Shown here: in pieces, positions 19,922 through 31,560 of the stretch | How the letters are laid out: each line of letters opens with the position of its first letter | Numbering within the stretch: position 1 is the first letter of the stretch | Assembly: GCF_000801105.2 (NCBI RefSeq) | Contig: NC_079511.1 | Span: 18,747,792 to 18,811,791 of the forward strand | Direction: 5' to 3' | Origin: Raphanus sativus | Lineage: Eukaryota; Streptophyta; Magnoliopsida; Brassicales; Brassicaceae | DNA: 64,000 nucleotides | Notes under the pieces: generated by a model | What the model was told of the DNA's origin: nothing | Database searches by the model: none | The model's input: the letters and a program-made list of their open reading frames with translations, nothing else | Position numbers and translations under genes: made by a program

Positions 19922-22023
19922 TGTTGGGGTCAAAACGGTTATCTCGAAATCAACGGCTAAAAATATTTATCGTGCGCGGACTTTCCATAAAACAAGCGTC
20001 AAAAGCAAAGCAAGTCGTACAGCTTAAAAAAAACCTATGTTAAAGTCGATTGTTCTTGTTTTACACGATAAACTTTACGAGAAAACCAACTCAGATTTAG
20101 TCGTTAAACTTCGATGACACAATCAAGAAGAACCGAGAGACATTAGGTCCGTAGCTGAGATGACACGACCATACGAAAGTATACGGAAGAAACGGGAAGT
20201 GATCTAAGTTTGGATAGGCCGAACGACAAGGAATCCCCCTTGAAACTTCAAAGAGCCCGTTCTCTCAAACCGTGAGGACCCAGAAAACGATCAACATATC
20301 AAATCGAAGCCCTCGTCGAGACTCACGTGCTGGTCCGTAGCCGCCGGGCGGCTAGCCCCCGTGCTGGCCGTGGCCGCCGGCGGCTAGCGCCCGTGCTGGC
20401 CGTAGCCGCCGGGCGGCTAGCCCCGCGCTGGCCGTGGCCGCCGGCGGCTAGCGCCCGTGCTGGCCGTGGCCGCCGGGCGGCTAGCCCCGTGCTGGCCGTG
20501 GCCGCGGCGGCTAGCGCCCGTGCTGGCCGTGGCCGCCGGGCGGCAAGCCCCCTGCTGGCCGTGGCCGCCGGCGGCTAGCGCCCGTGCTGGCCGTGGCCGC
20601 CGGGCGGCTAGCCCCGTGCTGGCCGTGGCCGCCGGGCGGCTAGCCCCGTGCTGGCCCTGGCCGCCGGCGCCTAGCGCCCGTGCTGGCCATGGCCGCCGGG
20701 CGGCTAGCCCCGTGCTGGCTTGGGTCTTCGGATGACAAGCTTCCGTGCATAAGTTCTAGGCCCCGACCGTCAGAAGTCTGTACTTTGCGTCTTTCCCAAG
20801 TCCTCGCAGGACGAATCATTGAGATTCCGCGTACAAAACTCCGGTTCTTACTCCAATCTAGGACCGTCGGGAAAACTTCGGAAACTCGTAAGATATCGAC
20901 AGGAAGGAAGATCTGAAATTCTTCGTACGAAACAGCGATGGTTATCTTAAGACACCACTCGTCTCAACTCTACGAACGAATGAAGAACTTCCGAAGAAAT
21001 CGTAAAAAATCACGGAAGTCCTGGAAACGGCCCGAAAGGGACCAAACACGATCGGACAGTCCGTTTACGATTATCTGAGATAGATACGACGATTTACGTT
21101 TATCTTTGCATAGCAAGATAAATGCTAAATTTCCGGAAGGATAAATGTCAAGTTTCCCGAAGATAAATGTCAAGTTTCCCGATGAAAGCCGACGAAAATG
21201 GAAAGAAGCCCGCCTTGCGGCCCAGAAGGAGAATAGACCGTCATAAGAATGAGTATATAAAGGAGCTTTGGGAGAGGAAGAAAGGCAGAGCAAAAATCCT
21301 AGAGGGAAAGCAGATCCGAGATTTTAGACTGAGGGAACTTAGAACTTAGGTGGTTAGACTAGCAAGGCATGACCTAGGACGTCTGGCCGCCTCTCGTTCT
21401 GCCTTCATCTTGTCCGCAGACTTCTGTTCCTTCGGAAGAATCTAACAATCCTTTTACTTAGAGCTCCGCACATAGAAACCTTAGGCATTATTCTCGACAT
21501 GCCCGTTTCTATGACAAACGCTCGTACTAGACGAACTCCGCCAGGCAGTTCGATCTCTTGTTCAAATCTTTCCAACTGAACTACGTCCGACTTGATCCTC
21601 GAAAGGGGTATGTAGGCAGCCTTCCTTAAGGTCCAGTCTCAAATCTTAATCGCAGACTCATGTCTCTCTCGGAAGGATCTAACAATCCTTTTACTTAGAG
21701 TTCCGCACATAGAAACCCTAGGCATTATTCTCGACATGCCCGTTTCTATGACTAACGCTCGTACTAGACGAACTCCGCCAGGCAGTTCGATCTCTTGTTC
21801 AAACCCTTCCAACTGAACTACGTCCGACTTGATCCTCGAAAGGGGTACGTAGGCAGCCTTCCTTAAGGTCTAGTCTCAAATCTTAATAAAACCTTTCCGC
21901 GTTTATTTGATCACTTGTCGTTGGTTGTCGCAGAGAATCCGGACCTTCAGGGAAAGTTAGGTTTACTTAGCTTTCCCCCGTTTTACTTAATCAAAATCGA
22001 CAGTGCGAATTTCGGTTCCCACA
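19922..22023 (+). repeat. 3' LTR of element B1 (about 2.1 kb)
   Basis: It starts TGTTGGGGTCAAAACGG and ends GGTTCCCACA, followed by the target duplication GTCCT at 22024-22028. It has the same parts as the 5' LTR: minisatellite 20325-20722, TATA box 21254-21261, and duplicated 235-bp module at 21434-21670 and 21671-21886. It differs from the 5' copy mainly in the number of minisatellite units. Confidence 0.92.
20325..20722 (+). repeat. GC-rich minisatellite in B1 3' LTR
   Basis: This is the same two alternating ~32-bp units as at 13488-13845, but longer (roughly twelve units). Several units carry point changes or small deletions. The length difference between two LTRs that were identical at insertion shows the array has changed since. 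Confidence 0.9.
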
Positions 22024-22028
22024 GTCCT

Positions 22029-22206
22029 CCAGAAAGTTTTTGAAAACACTAAGGAACTAAACGCTGGAAAGCTAGGGACCAACTGGGAGGGACCTTACAA
22101 GATCACTCGAGTCGTCAAACCCGGCGTCTACCGACTCGAGACTTCCCGCGGAGAGGCAGTCCCACGAGCTTGGAACTCGATGCACCTTCGTCGCTTCTAC
22201 CAATAG
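22029..22206 (+). pseudogene. Element B integrase C-terminus (resumes after B1)
   Basis: The frame reads [20 protein letters not shown], then GPYKITRVV, KPGVYRLET and WNSMHLRRFYQ, ending TAG at 22204-22206. This is the integrase C-terminal domain found in elements C and D ([20 protein letters not shown]). It joins to GDLVL at 13064-13078 once B1 and one duplication are removed. Confidence 0.92.
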
Positions 22207-23098
22207 AAACACCTCTCTCATCTCTCCGAGTGAATGACCAACAGGTCACTGTTCACCAAAAAAAAAAAACCAGTAGATGCACCTAACAGTCACTTCTACC
22301 CGTCCGAGTGAATGCGCTACCATAGCCACTTTCACTCGGTCAAACGAACTACGAAAGGCTTGATCCTCATCCGAGGTACGTAGGCATCCCTTCACAGGGT
22401 CCAGCCCCAACCAAAACAAAGTCCAAACTTTTTTACACAGAATGACAAACAGTCACGTTCTTCCGAGTAAACGATGCCAGCTCCTTTTTCAAGCGGAGCA
22501 CGAGCACTCGCCCGAGTTAGTCGACTGGGTCTTGATCAGACATCAGTCGAAGGGAATAACAGCCTCGCGTCACCTATGCGTCATGCATTGACCGGCTACC
22601 TGATGGAAATTTTAGACCAAGTCTAACCGAAGAACGACGGTTTGGCCGACCAACAGTTCTCTTGGTTACTGCACTGCATCTCGAAACCTTTTCCTCGGCT
22701 GTTCGATAGAACGATTAGAGTTTTCTTTGTATTTACTTAAACGACTGCTTGTAAAAGTTTGTTGAATAAGCCAAAATACAAACGAGCAACTGCCTTTAAT
22801 CTCCTGTTCTATCTTAAAAGGGGGGAACTCGCTGGTAAACGCGAGCAACCACCCGAATGAATCCGTTTCTAAGTTAAAATGACTTAGCCGGCAACGCTGG
22901 CAAAGGAACGAAAAATGATTTATACATTTCTAAGTTAAAATGACTTACTGAAATATATAAAGAAACGTTCGAGTCTAGAATAAAAAAGAGAACAACGAAG
23001 GCGATAATTCATAAAACAAAAGGCCTTAGCCGAGAAAGGAGATAGCTTCGAACAAACAAGGCCAAAAGGCCAAAAACGGATACAACAAACATAGATAT
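22207..23098 (+). other. Element B post-pol non-coding region
   Basis: No gene is seen. A conserved element lies near 22345-22385, where a variant of the CTACG...GGCTTGATCC...GTACGTAGGCA motif occurs 140 bp after the pol stop. Several copies of a short AATGACTTA/TTTCTAAGTTAAAATGAC block occur at 22865-22945. A run of A at about 22259-22270 is short. Confidence 0.6.
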
Positions 23099-24634
23099 TT
23101 ATCCCGACAAAGAGGGATTCTTCTTCGAGGAGTCCGAGTCCGATGCGCCGACAAGTGGTTCCGCAGGAAGATCAGTGCTCAAATCTAGATCATTGTTGGG
23201 AGATGACCCGGGACAAGACCCGGGACAAGACCCGGAGCATTCTCCGCTCGCATTCAGATCAGAAAGCTCAAAGGACGATGAGTCGGTAACCAAGACCACT
23301 TTCGCCGGCGTACTGGAAGCAAGCAGCTCGGGAGTCGGTTCGGTCGTCTTCTCGGGATTTGCAAGCGGATCCTTCGAAGCGGAGCGAATGGGCGACTGGA
23401 CAGTTTCGAGAAGGCTCTTCGATGGTCCTTCGGATCGATCCCTGGTTCCCTGAGAGGAGTGCGAAGAGCCTGGCAGCTTCAGAGTCGAGCAAGTCCATGT
23501 TCGACCCATACTTGTTGACTCTACCCAAGATCTCTTGGATGACGAACCTCGACTCGAGCACAAGAGGAGACAAAGAGAGGTCCTTCTCGGGAAGCTCATC
23601 TACGTTCAAACGCTTCACCTCAGCGTCGTAATGCTTCTCTTGCCCGGCGTAGGTATAATTGTCTCCTTGAGAAATGTTTTACCTGTTGCCCTCATCCCTT
23701 CGAGACAACGTCTCATCCCTCGAGCCTGACCGAGCATACACCTCGCATCCTCGAAGTTGTCGCGATGAGTCTCCCGGTCTCGAATCCTCTGGAAACGAGC
23801 AGCTGCCTTTCCATGCATCGCGGCCATTACTCGGATCCGCTCGTGAGTGACCTCGTAGCGACGCGACTCTTGGAGACGATCCATCTCCTTTGAATGCTCT
23901 AAGGCAACAGCAGCCTTCTCTTCCTCGAGGATCTTTTTCTCGTTCGCCAACTTGGCTTTTCCCTCCTCGAGTGTCTTGACCAACGCCCGAGCTCGCTTCA
24001 ACTCTTTATTCATGGCTGCCTCCTTCTGGCAAAGCTCGTCCCTTATGGCTTCTTCCCGAATAACCGCCTCGTCTTTCTTGCGCAACATATCCTCCAAAGC
24101 ACGCGTCGCTTCCTTGTTGTTGTGCTTCGGCCTGGGGATCGTGGCGTAGGCCCGCTTCAGCTCTTTGTCGTACTTACCGACGACTACGTTCCAGTCCCCT
24201 TGGCTCTGCAACACGTCCAAAAGAGTTAGAAAAGAAAAAGCAGTCAGGAGAAGACGAAGAACAGGCACGACAAGGGATTCGTCCTTACCCTAACCGAGGA
24301 ACCGGCAGCGATGGTGTAGTCGTCTTGGAAGATGAGATCCTTCACGAGCGGGAGATGGTCGGAACTCCCCGAACTTGGCGGACAAAGCGAGCGCAGTCCT
24401 TGTTGATACAGACAAGGGGAGTATCGCGCTTGAAGATGAAGTCCACCTTGTCCGGGCAAAATCCCTGGAGGTTCTTCGGCGCGCCCCCTTCTCTGGCGGA
24501 ACCACCAAGGGAGATTTGCTCGATCCTCCCTCATCACCCCGAGCTGCCGCCTCTTTAGAAGGAGAAGCAACAGGCAGAACCTCCGCGTTCCCTTGCTCGT
24601 CTGACGCCACCTCTTGCTCGGTGGATTCGCCTAC
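23099..24634 (-). pseudogene. Antisense coiled-coil gene of element B (partial)
   Basis: The gene runs opposite to the element. From right to left there are: a low-complexity Ser/Glu/Lys-rich exon (24634-24244); a long coiled coil (about 24215-23640, with NKELKRARALVKTLEEGKAK and further heptads); and a final region with RLNVDELPEKDLSLSPLVLE and an acidic Ser/Asp-rich tail (23618-23099) broken by a frameshift. The 3' splice site TTGCAG before the coiled-coil exon is visible. The N-terminal exon was cut off by element E. The function is unknown. Extra antisense ORFs between pol and the 3' LTR are known for Tat-lineage elements. Confidence 0.68.
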
Positions 24635-26657
24635 TGTGGGAACCGAAATTCGCACTGTCGATTTTGATTAAGTAAAACGGAGGAAAGCTAAGTAAACCTA
24701 ACTTTCCCTGAAGGTCCGGATTCTCTGCGACAACCAACGACAAGTGATCAAATAAATGCGGAAAGGTTTTATTGAGATTTGGGACTGGACCTTAAGGAAG
24801 GCTGCCTACGTACCCCTTTCGAGGATCAAGTCGGACGTAGTTCAGTTGGAAGGGTTTGAACAAGAGATCGAACTGCCTGGCGGAGTTCGTCTAGTACGAG
24901 CGTTAGTCATAGAAACGGGCATGTCGAGAATAATGCCTAGGGTTTCTATGTGCAGAACTCTAAGTAAAAGGATTGTTAGATCCTTCCGAGAGAGACAGGA
25001 GCCTCCGGACAAGATGAAAATAGAACGAGAGGCGGCAGGACGTTCTAGGTCCTATCTTGCTAGTCTACCGCCTGAATTCTAAGTTCTTAACCTAACAGGA
25101 GCTCTCTAGGTCTCCAATCTCGGATTTCTCTCTCTCTTAATGATTTTCGCTCCTCCTTTCCTCCTCTCCCAAAGCTCCTTTATATACTCCTTCTTATGAC
25201 GGTCTATTCTCCTTTTGGGCCGCGAAGCGGGCTTTTCCCATTTTCGCCGGCCTTCATGTTTATCGGGAAACTTGACATTTATCTTCGGGAAACTTGACAT
25301 TTATCCTTCTGGAAATTTAGCATTTATCTTGTTATGTGAAGATAAACGTAAATCGTCGTATCTATCTCAGACAATCGTAAGCGGACTGTCCGATCGCGTT
25401 TGGTCCCTTTCGGGTCGTTTCTAGGACTTCCGTTGTTTTCTACGATTTCTTCGGAAGATCTTCAATCCTTCGTAGAGTTCAGATGAGTGGTGTCTTAAGA
25501 TAACCATCACTGTTTCGCACGAAGAATTTAAGATCTTCCTTCCTGTTGATATCTTACGAGTTTCCGAAGTGTTTCCGACGATCATAGTTTGGAGTAAGAG
25601 CGGGAGTTTTGTACGCGGAATCTCAACGATTCGTTCTGCGAAAACTTGGGAAAGACGCAAAGTACAGACTTCTGACGGCCGGGGCCTAGAACTTATGCAC
25701 GGAAGCTTGTCATCCGACGACCTGAGCCAGCACGGGGCTAGCCGCCCGGCGGCCATGGCCAGCACGGGCGCTAGCCGCCGGCGGCCACGGCCAGCAAGGG
25801 CTAGCCGCCCGTCGGCCACGGCCAGCACGGGCGCTAGCCGCCGGTGGCCACGGCCACCACGGGGCTAGCCGCCCGGCAGCCACGGCCAGCACGGGCGCTA
25901 GCCGCCGGCGGCCACAGCCAGAACGGGGCTAGCCGCCCGGCGGCCACGGCCAGCACGGGCGCTAGCCGCCGGCGGCCACGGCCAGCTCGGGGCTAGCCGC
26001 CCGGCGGCCACGGCCAGCACGGGCGTTAGCCGGCGGCGGCCACGGCTAGCACGGGGGCTAGCCGCCCGGCGGCTACGGACCAGCACGTGCGTCTCGACGA
26101 GGGCTTCGAGTTGATATGTTGATCGTTTTTTGGGTCCTCACGGTTTGAGAGAATGGCTCTTTGAAGTTTCCTGGCGGCCAGGACCAGCACGGGGGCTAGC
26201 CGCCCGGTGGCCAGGACCAGCACGGGGGCTAGCCGGCGGCGGCCAGGACCAGCACGTGCGTCTCGACGTGGGCTTGGATTTGTTATCTTGATCGTTCTCT
26301 GGGTCTTCACGGTTTGAGAGAACGGGTTCTTTGAAGTTTCAAAGCGGATTCCTCGTCGTTCGGCCTGTCCAAACTTAGATTACTTCTCGTTTCTTCCGTA
26401 TACTTTCGTATGGTCGTGTCATATCAGCTATGGACCTAATGTCTCTCGGTTCTTCTTGATTGTATCATCGAAGTTTTACGACTAAATCTGAGTTGGTTTT
26501 CTCGTAAAGTTTATCGTGTAAAACAAGAACGATCGACTTTAACATAGGTTTTAAGCTATACGAATTGTTTTGCTTTCGACGCTTGTTTTATGGAAAGTCC
26601 GCACACGATAAATATTTTTAGCCGTTGATTTCGAGATAACCGTTTTTGACCCCAACA
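24635..26657 (-). repeat. 3' LTR of element E (about 2.02 kb)
   Basis: Read on the plus strand it runs from TGTGGGAACCGAAATTCGCA to GACCCCAACA. It has one copy of the CTACGT...ACGTAG module (24800-24845), where B1 LTRs have two. It has a TATA box at 25179-25186 and minisatellites at 25730-26090 and 26165-26262. Confidence 0.9.
25730..26262 (-). repeat. GC-rich minisatellites in E 3' LTR
   Basis: The main array (25730-26090) has the same alternating ~32-bp units. A second short block (26165-26262) uses a variant unit (GGCCAGGACCAGCACGGG). The two are separated by a repeated flank containing GATCGTTTT, TGGGTCCTCACGGTTTGAGA and CTCTTTGAAGTTTC. This shows a ~150-bp duplication of array edge plus flank. 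Confidence 0.85.
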
Positions 26658-26671
26658 GTTAGCCCCCCAGC
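26658..26671 (-). other. Polypurine tract of element E
   Basis: GTTAGCCCCCCAGC on the plus strand is GCTGGGGGGCTAAC on the element strand. It is identical to the site in B1 and adjoins the LTR start. Confidence 0.75.
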
Positions 26672-26836
26672 ATGCAAGATGCGGGAGCGATTTTGTGTGC
26701 GGGAGATTTGAAAATCGAAATTTTCGGCTAGGAATATTTTATTCCGAAAAACTCTACCACCTTTGATTTCTTATAAGTAGCACCCCATTCCCCTCTCATT
26801 TTTCACTCACTCTCCTCTTCTCAAATTTCAGAAAAT

Positions 26837-27984
26837 ATGGCTTTCTCTCTAAATGAAAACAAAGATTCCGATGTCGAAATAGGTGAAACTAACCAAGCCT
26901 CGCCGGCGCAGGATGCTCCTGCCCTTACGCAGACATTTGTCGAGGGGTTCGGTTCTTTTCAGGACAAGATGGAGCGACGCCGTGCTGAGATGGAGTCTAG
27001 CGTGGCAGGTCCTAGTGCTACTTCCGTTCCGACTTCTGTGGCTCCGACTCTCGGATCCGATGTCGCTTTAACTCCGGATCCCGCGGTTCTGGCTCTTGGA
27101 CCCGACGTTACTCCAGTCCCGATCTCTACAATTCCAGCCTCTGGATCCGATGTCCCTTTGCCTTCTGGAGAAATTGTCGTTCCGGAGCAAGCACCCGATG
27201 TCGAGGCTCGCCCTGAGGGCTCCCCTTTCGCGCCGATAGCGGTTCCGGAGGATGCGGTGGAAGTCATGCCTCCTCCTCCAGAAAAGAAGAGGGAGATCAT
27301 CTTGGGACTTCCCGCGTCCAACGCCGTTCCACCATCGAAGGGACGTTCAAGAGCTGGGGTTGCCGGATCAGCGAAGAGAAAAAGGTGTACTAAGAGTGAG
27401 GAAGGCGAAGTTTCGAAACTATCGCAACATCGCTCCAAGGTATTTCGTGAAACCCCCTTTTTTTGTTGACTCCTTGATTCTCACCTTCTCTCGTGTGATC
27501 AGTTTGTATCGTTGATCGACGGGATGCTTGGCGATTGCGGACTGGAGGTCACACGTTTGTCCAAGGAGCTGGATTCGTCGCGGGAAACTTGAAGCGCACC
27601 GAGGCTGTGCTTCAATCGATTGAGAGCACTCATGCTTCCCAGACGTCGATGCTCGAAGCTAGGATCAGCGATCTCGAGCGTGATCTGGGAAAGACTGTGA
27701 GCTCGCTGCTCAAGGCGAAGGAGGAGAAGAAGAGCATGTCCTCGGAAGTTCGACGTCTTAAGAGGCGGATTTAGCGCTTCGAGGAGATGGGAGTTTGCAC
27801 TGCGACGGAGCTTGCCGGCCCGTCATCCTCGGGTACCCTGGTCCTGAGTTCCGAAATTCCAGAGGTTCAGGATGCTGGAATCGTTACGGACAAGGGCGGT
27901 GAAGAGGTCGGCGAGGGCGATGGCGAGGCTGTTCCTGCTTCGGGTGAGTCGGAGAATGAAGGCGGTGTTCCGGAGGACGCCTAG
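26837..27984 (+). pseudogene. Antisense gene of element E (two exons, broken)
   Basis: The gene is plus-strand, hence antisense to E. A TATA-like TTATAAGTAG at 26771 precedes the ATG at 26837 (MAFSLNENKDSDVEIGE). Exon 1 encodes a low-complexity Pro/Ser/Val-rich protein with repeats around PxxSGSDVxLxP and a basic end (KGRSRAGVAGSAKRKRCTK). A donor AAG/GTATTT at 27439/27440 and acceptor GATCAG/T at 27502/27503 join in phase to FVSLIDGMLGDCG. A TGA follows after SSRET, then a frame change. Then comes a coiled coil (LEARISDLERDLGKTVSSLL) and, after a TAG at 27772-27774, an acidic tail ending at 27984. It is related to the B1 remnant; the function is unknown. Confidence 0.7.
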
Positions 27985-30860
27985 GTTGATCAATCCCTGA
28001 GGGGATTTTATTTTGATTGTATTTCGGTCGTTGGTTGGCCATTATGTATGATTTCGGGACTGGCCGTTGGTGGCTTTGAGTGCCCTTTTTAGGGCGTTGT
28101 ATTGAACTCGCCGTATGCGTTTATAAATATTTTGCTATTAGAACTTCTGTTTGTCGAAGTTAGAGGGGCAGGGTGTGAGTTGTCGTCTCATTCCTGCCTC
28201 CCTGACGATCACCGTATCTGTAGTTTGTACAAAGCGAGATTTTCCTGCGGTTTACGATTTACACGAAAATTCGTGAAAATGTACAGACTTGAGTGAAGAG
28301 ACAATTTTTGGGATCTCGCGTCGTTGACGCTTTGCCTATGAGATGTTAAGATACCATCAAGGCTGGGTTTAGGGCAAGACCTAGGTTTACTCTCAGACTG
28401 AGGCTGTTCGATGACAAATCGCTTTCGTTTTGCCTGTTTGTGATTTTAACCTGATTCGTACCGTTTTAAAATCCGCGAAGTGGTATCGGCTTATATGATT
28501 TGTCTGGGCAAGAATCGAGCTACTTCCTTTACGAAGTGTTGAACCAAATTTGGATTTTTTTGTATAGCGTGCTATGGGATCTTTGTCGGATGTAAAAGAG
28601 CCAACCCTTAGGTGGCTTGTCTGTTTAGGACGTTAGAGTTCGTTTGTTGTGATCAGCAACAACGATATGATGCCATTTAGAAGGCGTATGAAGGTTTTAA
28701 TCGAAAAACGAATGTTCAGGCACGAAGCGATGTCTCGCAGTGCTTTGAAGTTTGTTTTTCTTATGCCATAAAGGACTATGGGCTTTTAGAAATCGCGGAA
28801 TGTTTCCGGGCGATAGTTTATGATTTATTTGGTGGATACTGGATCCATTGTTGAGGCCGTTTAGCGATTGGCAAGTTTGTTTGCGAAGAGTTTCGAAAAT
28901 TCGGTTTCTGTGTTTGTAAAGAGTTTCGAAAATCCGGTTTCTTCAAAAAACGTGGGATTATACAAGCATACACATTTCAAATGTGTACGAGTTAATTTTC
29001 CCTTGTGCCGCATTTCAAATGTTCGCGGGCTTGGAGATGTTTTGCGAATGTCCGTAGTCAGAAACTGTTGTTTCAGTTTGGACGTGCAAGTTATAAAATT
29101 TTGATCGAGGAATTAGGACCAGGGGTCGCATATATTTGACCCAGGGAGAAGCGTCTACCTTCGCTTTGCTTCGCGAAGTGTTGGCCTTCCGGGATTTTAA
29201 CGACGACTCGTATAACTCTTGGAGCTTTGTCACGAGTGTTTCTTTTTCATGCTTTGTTTACGGGGCGTATAGAACTTAATCAGTCGATGTTAAGTTCAAA
29301 TTTTTCCGTTAACCGTATGGCTGTTAGGACTGATTTTATTACGAGAAATTTATCGCATGATTTCCGCTTTTGGGCTATGCGACAGAGTTGCTCGCGTAAT
29401 GGTCACTTGGCGTTTTATGACAAATCGTGGATTATCGTTTGGCCCTTAAGTGATTGGAGCGGCGATCGTTCAGCTGTTTTGTCTTGGCGTGAAGGCTGTG
29501 TTCAGCCGTTTAACCAAGGAGTTGGTAAACGATCAGACTGCGATCCTCTCGCATTAAGGTCATATTGGTTCACGATTGTCCTTAATGGTGATGCCGAATT
29601 CAGGTCCGGACTTTATGGAAAGACGTAGTTGGCCGAGGGCCGAATAGAGTTCGTCGAGATAGACATGCCAATCATAGCGGAGTTTTCCAAGTTATGGGTG
29701 ATGGCTTTTCGAAACGATTTTCACTTTAGGTTTCAGTTATACGATAGATGCTTCGTACAAAGTTTCCTTTGGTCGCATGAAAATTGTTTCATTTTATCCG
29801 AGGAAATAAAGTTTAAGGAATCGACGAAGAACACGTTCGGATTCAGTTTTGGGTTATTTCCTGCTTGGACGTAATTTTTCGTATTGCGATGTCGTTTTGC
29901 ATGAGACCGATCTTGGTTTTCCTTATGCTGTTTTTGTGTAACATGTTTATACGAAAGTAATGGATGACCGGTTTCATGAAGATAGAAAATCGCAGATAGT
30001 CAAAGTAGTCTGTTTCCGTGGTTTACACGGGAAATGTTTCCGCTTTGATTTCGTTTTTGGCGAAAGTTGCTTCGGGTTACTCATGAAGTTTTACCGAGGT
30101 TATTTCGTTATTTTGTAGCTCACCGTCGTGCCATTAGTCTCACGGAAGCGGAAAGAGTATGCCAAGGATGCGCGGCGATCGTTTCTCGGTTTTTCGAGAG
30201 ATTAGATCGGTTTGCGCGTTCTGCCTAGACAGTCAAGGAACAATAGAACGAAACTGGAAGAAAATGCCTAAGACTTATCTTGCTAGACTATCCACCTAGG
30301 TTCTAAGTTCCCTACATTTTACGGCAGTTTACAAGACGTTCCCATTCTTTTCCTATGAAAAAATTAAAACATTGATAAAATTTTCTAAGTCGGACGTACC
30401 TTAGTCTCATTGATTACTCGAGATTGCTCATGTCCGTTCCTCTTTGTCTTCTTACCGTTCATTGTCAAAGGTCTTGAAAAGTCTGATACTGAATCGAGAA
30501 TCGATTTTTGATGAAACCTGAAGGAACAGTGCATAATCGTTGCAGAATCGTTGAAGCAAGGGAGGAGAAGTAGGCGAAACTCGAAGAAGGCTAAGGTGGG
30601 TAGACAAGTGAAAACGAATGGCAAGATGTCACTTGAGTGGGGCTTCTTGTTTCGTCAAGCTATGAGCGAACTGGTCAGGTCAAGAAGCTTACGATCTTGT
30701 TATACTTCACGAATGATGTTTCGTAAAATATTGCCGAGCTTTTATTTAACGAGAGTTAATCAAAATGTTGTCGAGTTAACTTTACGGAAATTTGTTTCGT
30801 AAAATTAGTTTGGATAATATTTGGGTCAATCTTTATGAGGATTGGCCGTGCTTGACGAAT
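27985..30860 (-). other. Element E internal non-coding region
   Basis: No gene is supported. The stretch is the reverse complement of B1 internal DNA (about 16900-19200), with many substitutions and indels. A plus-strand frame at 29629-29874 starts LAEGRIEFVEIDMP and has a gap-free but diverged counterpart in B1. It ends without a known domain and I do not call it a gene. Confidence 0.7.
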
Positions 30861-31560
30861 GTTTTGTTTGCGGGAACTCGGAAAGTCGCAAACATGGATT
30901 TCTGGCGACCCGGGGGCTTAGATATTATGCACGAAGACTAACCGCCCGACGACCCAAGCCAGCAAGGGGCTAGCCGCCCGGCGGCCACGGCCAGCACGGG
31001 CCCTAGCCGCCCGGCGACCATGGCCAGCACGGGCGCTAGCCGCCGGCAGCCACGGCCAGCACGGAGCTAGCCGCCCGGCGACCACGGCCAGCACGGGCGC
31101 TAGCCGGCGGCGGCCACGGCCAGCACGGGGCTAGATGCCCGGCGGCCATAGCCAGCACGGGCGCTAGCCGCCGCCGGCCCACGGCCAGCGCGGGGGCTAG
31201 CCGCCCGGTGGCCACGGCCGCGACCGGAGTCGGCTGCTCGGTTCCTTCGGCTTGTGCGTGTTTTTGCGTTCTTTTAGTTTTCCGTAGGTTTTTCCTCGTG
31301 TAGAAAATGTTTTGTTGCCCGGCGACCAGCGCAGCACGGGCGCGTTAGCCGCCCGGCGCCTAGAGGCAGCACGGGCGTGGTAGCCGCCCGGCGCCTAGGG
31401 ACAGCACGGCGTGCTAGACGCCCGGGACTGTGCTTCCTCGCGAGACCTGCCTGTTTTTCTCCTATTTTTTAAAGGTTTCTTGATCGACACTTAGTCTCTC
31501 GAGGTTCTTTAATTGTTTTTCCGAGACTTTTGGACATTGATTTCATCATGATCCCAGCAA
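30861..31560 (-). repeat. LTR-like fragment inside element E with minisatellite
   Basis: On the minus strand the segment begins with a sequence like the solo LTR start (CTCGGAAAAAC and ACCTCGAGAGACTAA, 31530-31480). It passes through variant GC-rich units (31428-31318) and the block CACAAGCCGAAGGAACCGAG (31255-31236), then the main array (31222-30955). This order matches the solo LTR 49235-49950, so it is an inserted LTR piece of that subfamily. B1 has a related but differently placed piece. Confidence 0.72.

Larger units (their letters stand above)
13079..22023 (+). mobile_element. Element B1: non-autonomous gypsy element with minisatellite-bearing LTRs
   Basis: 5' LTR 13079-15139, PBS 15141-15162, internal region, polypurine tract 19907-19921, 3' LTR 19922-22023. 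The flanking 5-bp duplication GTCCT (13074-13078 and 22024-22028) is perfect. Removing one copy restores the integrase frame of element B, which proves the nesting. The internal region has only a protease, the start of RT, an LTR-like fragment and a scrap of antisense coiled-coil gene. The element therefore depended on proteins from elsewhere. The two LTRs are very similar, so the insertion is fairly recent. Confidence 0.93.
6936..24634 (+). mobile_element. Element B: Tat-lineage Ty3/gypsy retrotransposon, interrupted by B1
   Basis: The 5' part (6936-13078) holds the LTR, PBS, gag, protease, RT, two RNase H domains and most of integrase. After the nested element B1 (13079-22023, with GTCCT duplications) the integrase C-terminus resumes at 22029. 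A non-coding and antisense-gene region follows up to 24634, where the minus-strand element E begins. Two RNase H domains and an antisense gene downstream of pol are features described for the Tat lineage. No 3' LTR of B is present in the window, and multiple frameshifts make it inactive. Confidence 0.85.

Noticed and set aside
23616..24268. Coiled-coil frame as a host myosin- or kinesin-like gene
   Set aside because: It lies between element B's pol and element E, antisense. The same layout of an antisense coiled-coil gene occurs in C, D and E, so it belongs to the retrotransposon.
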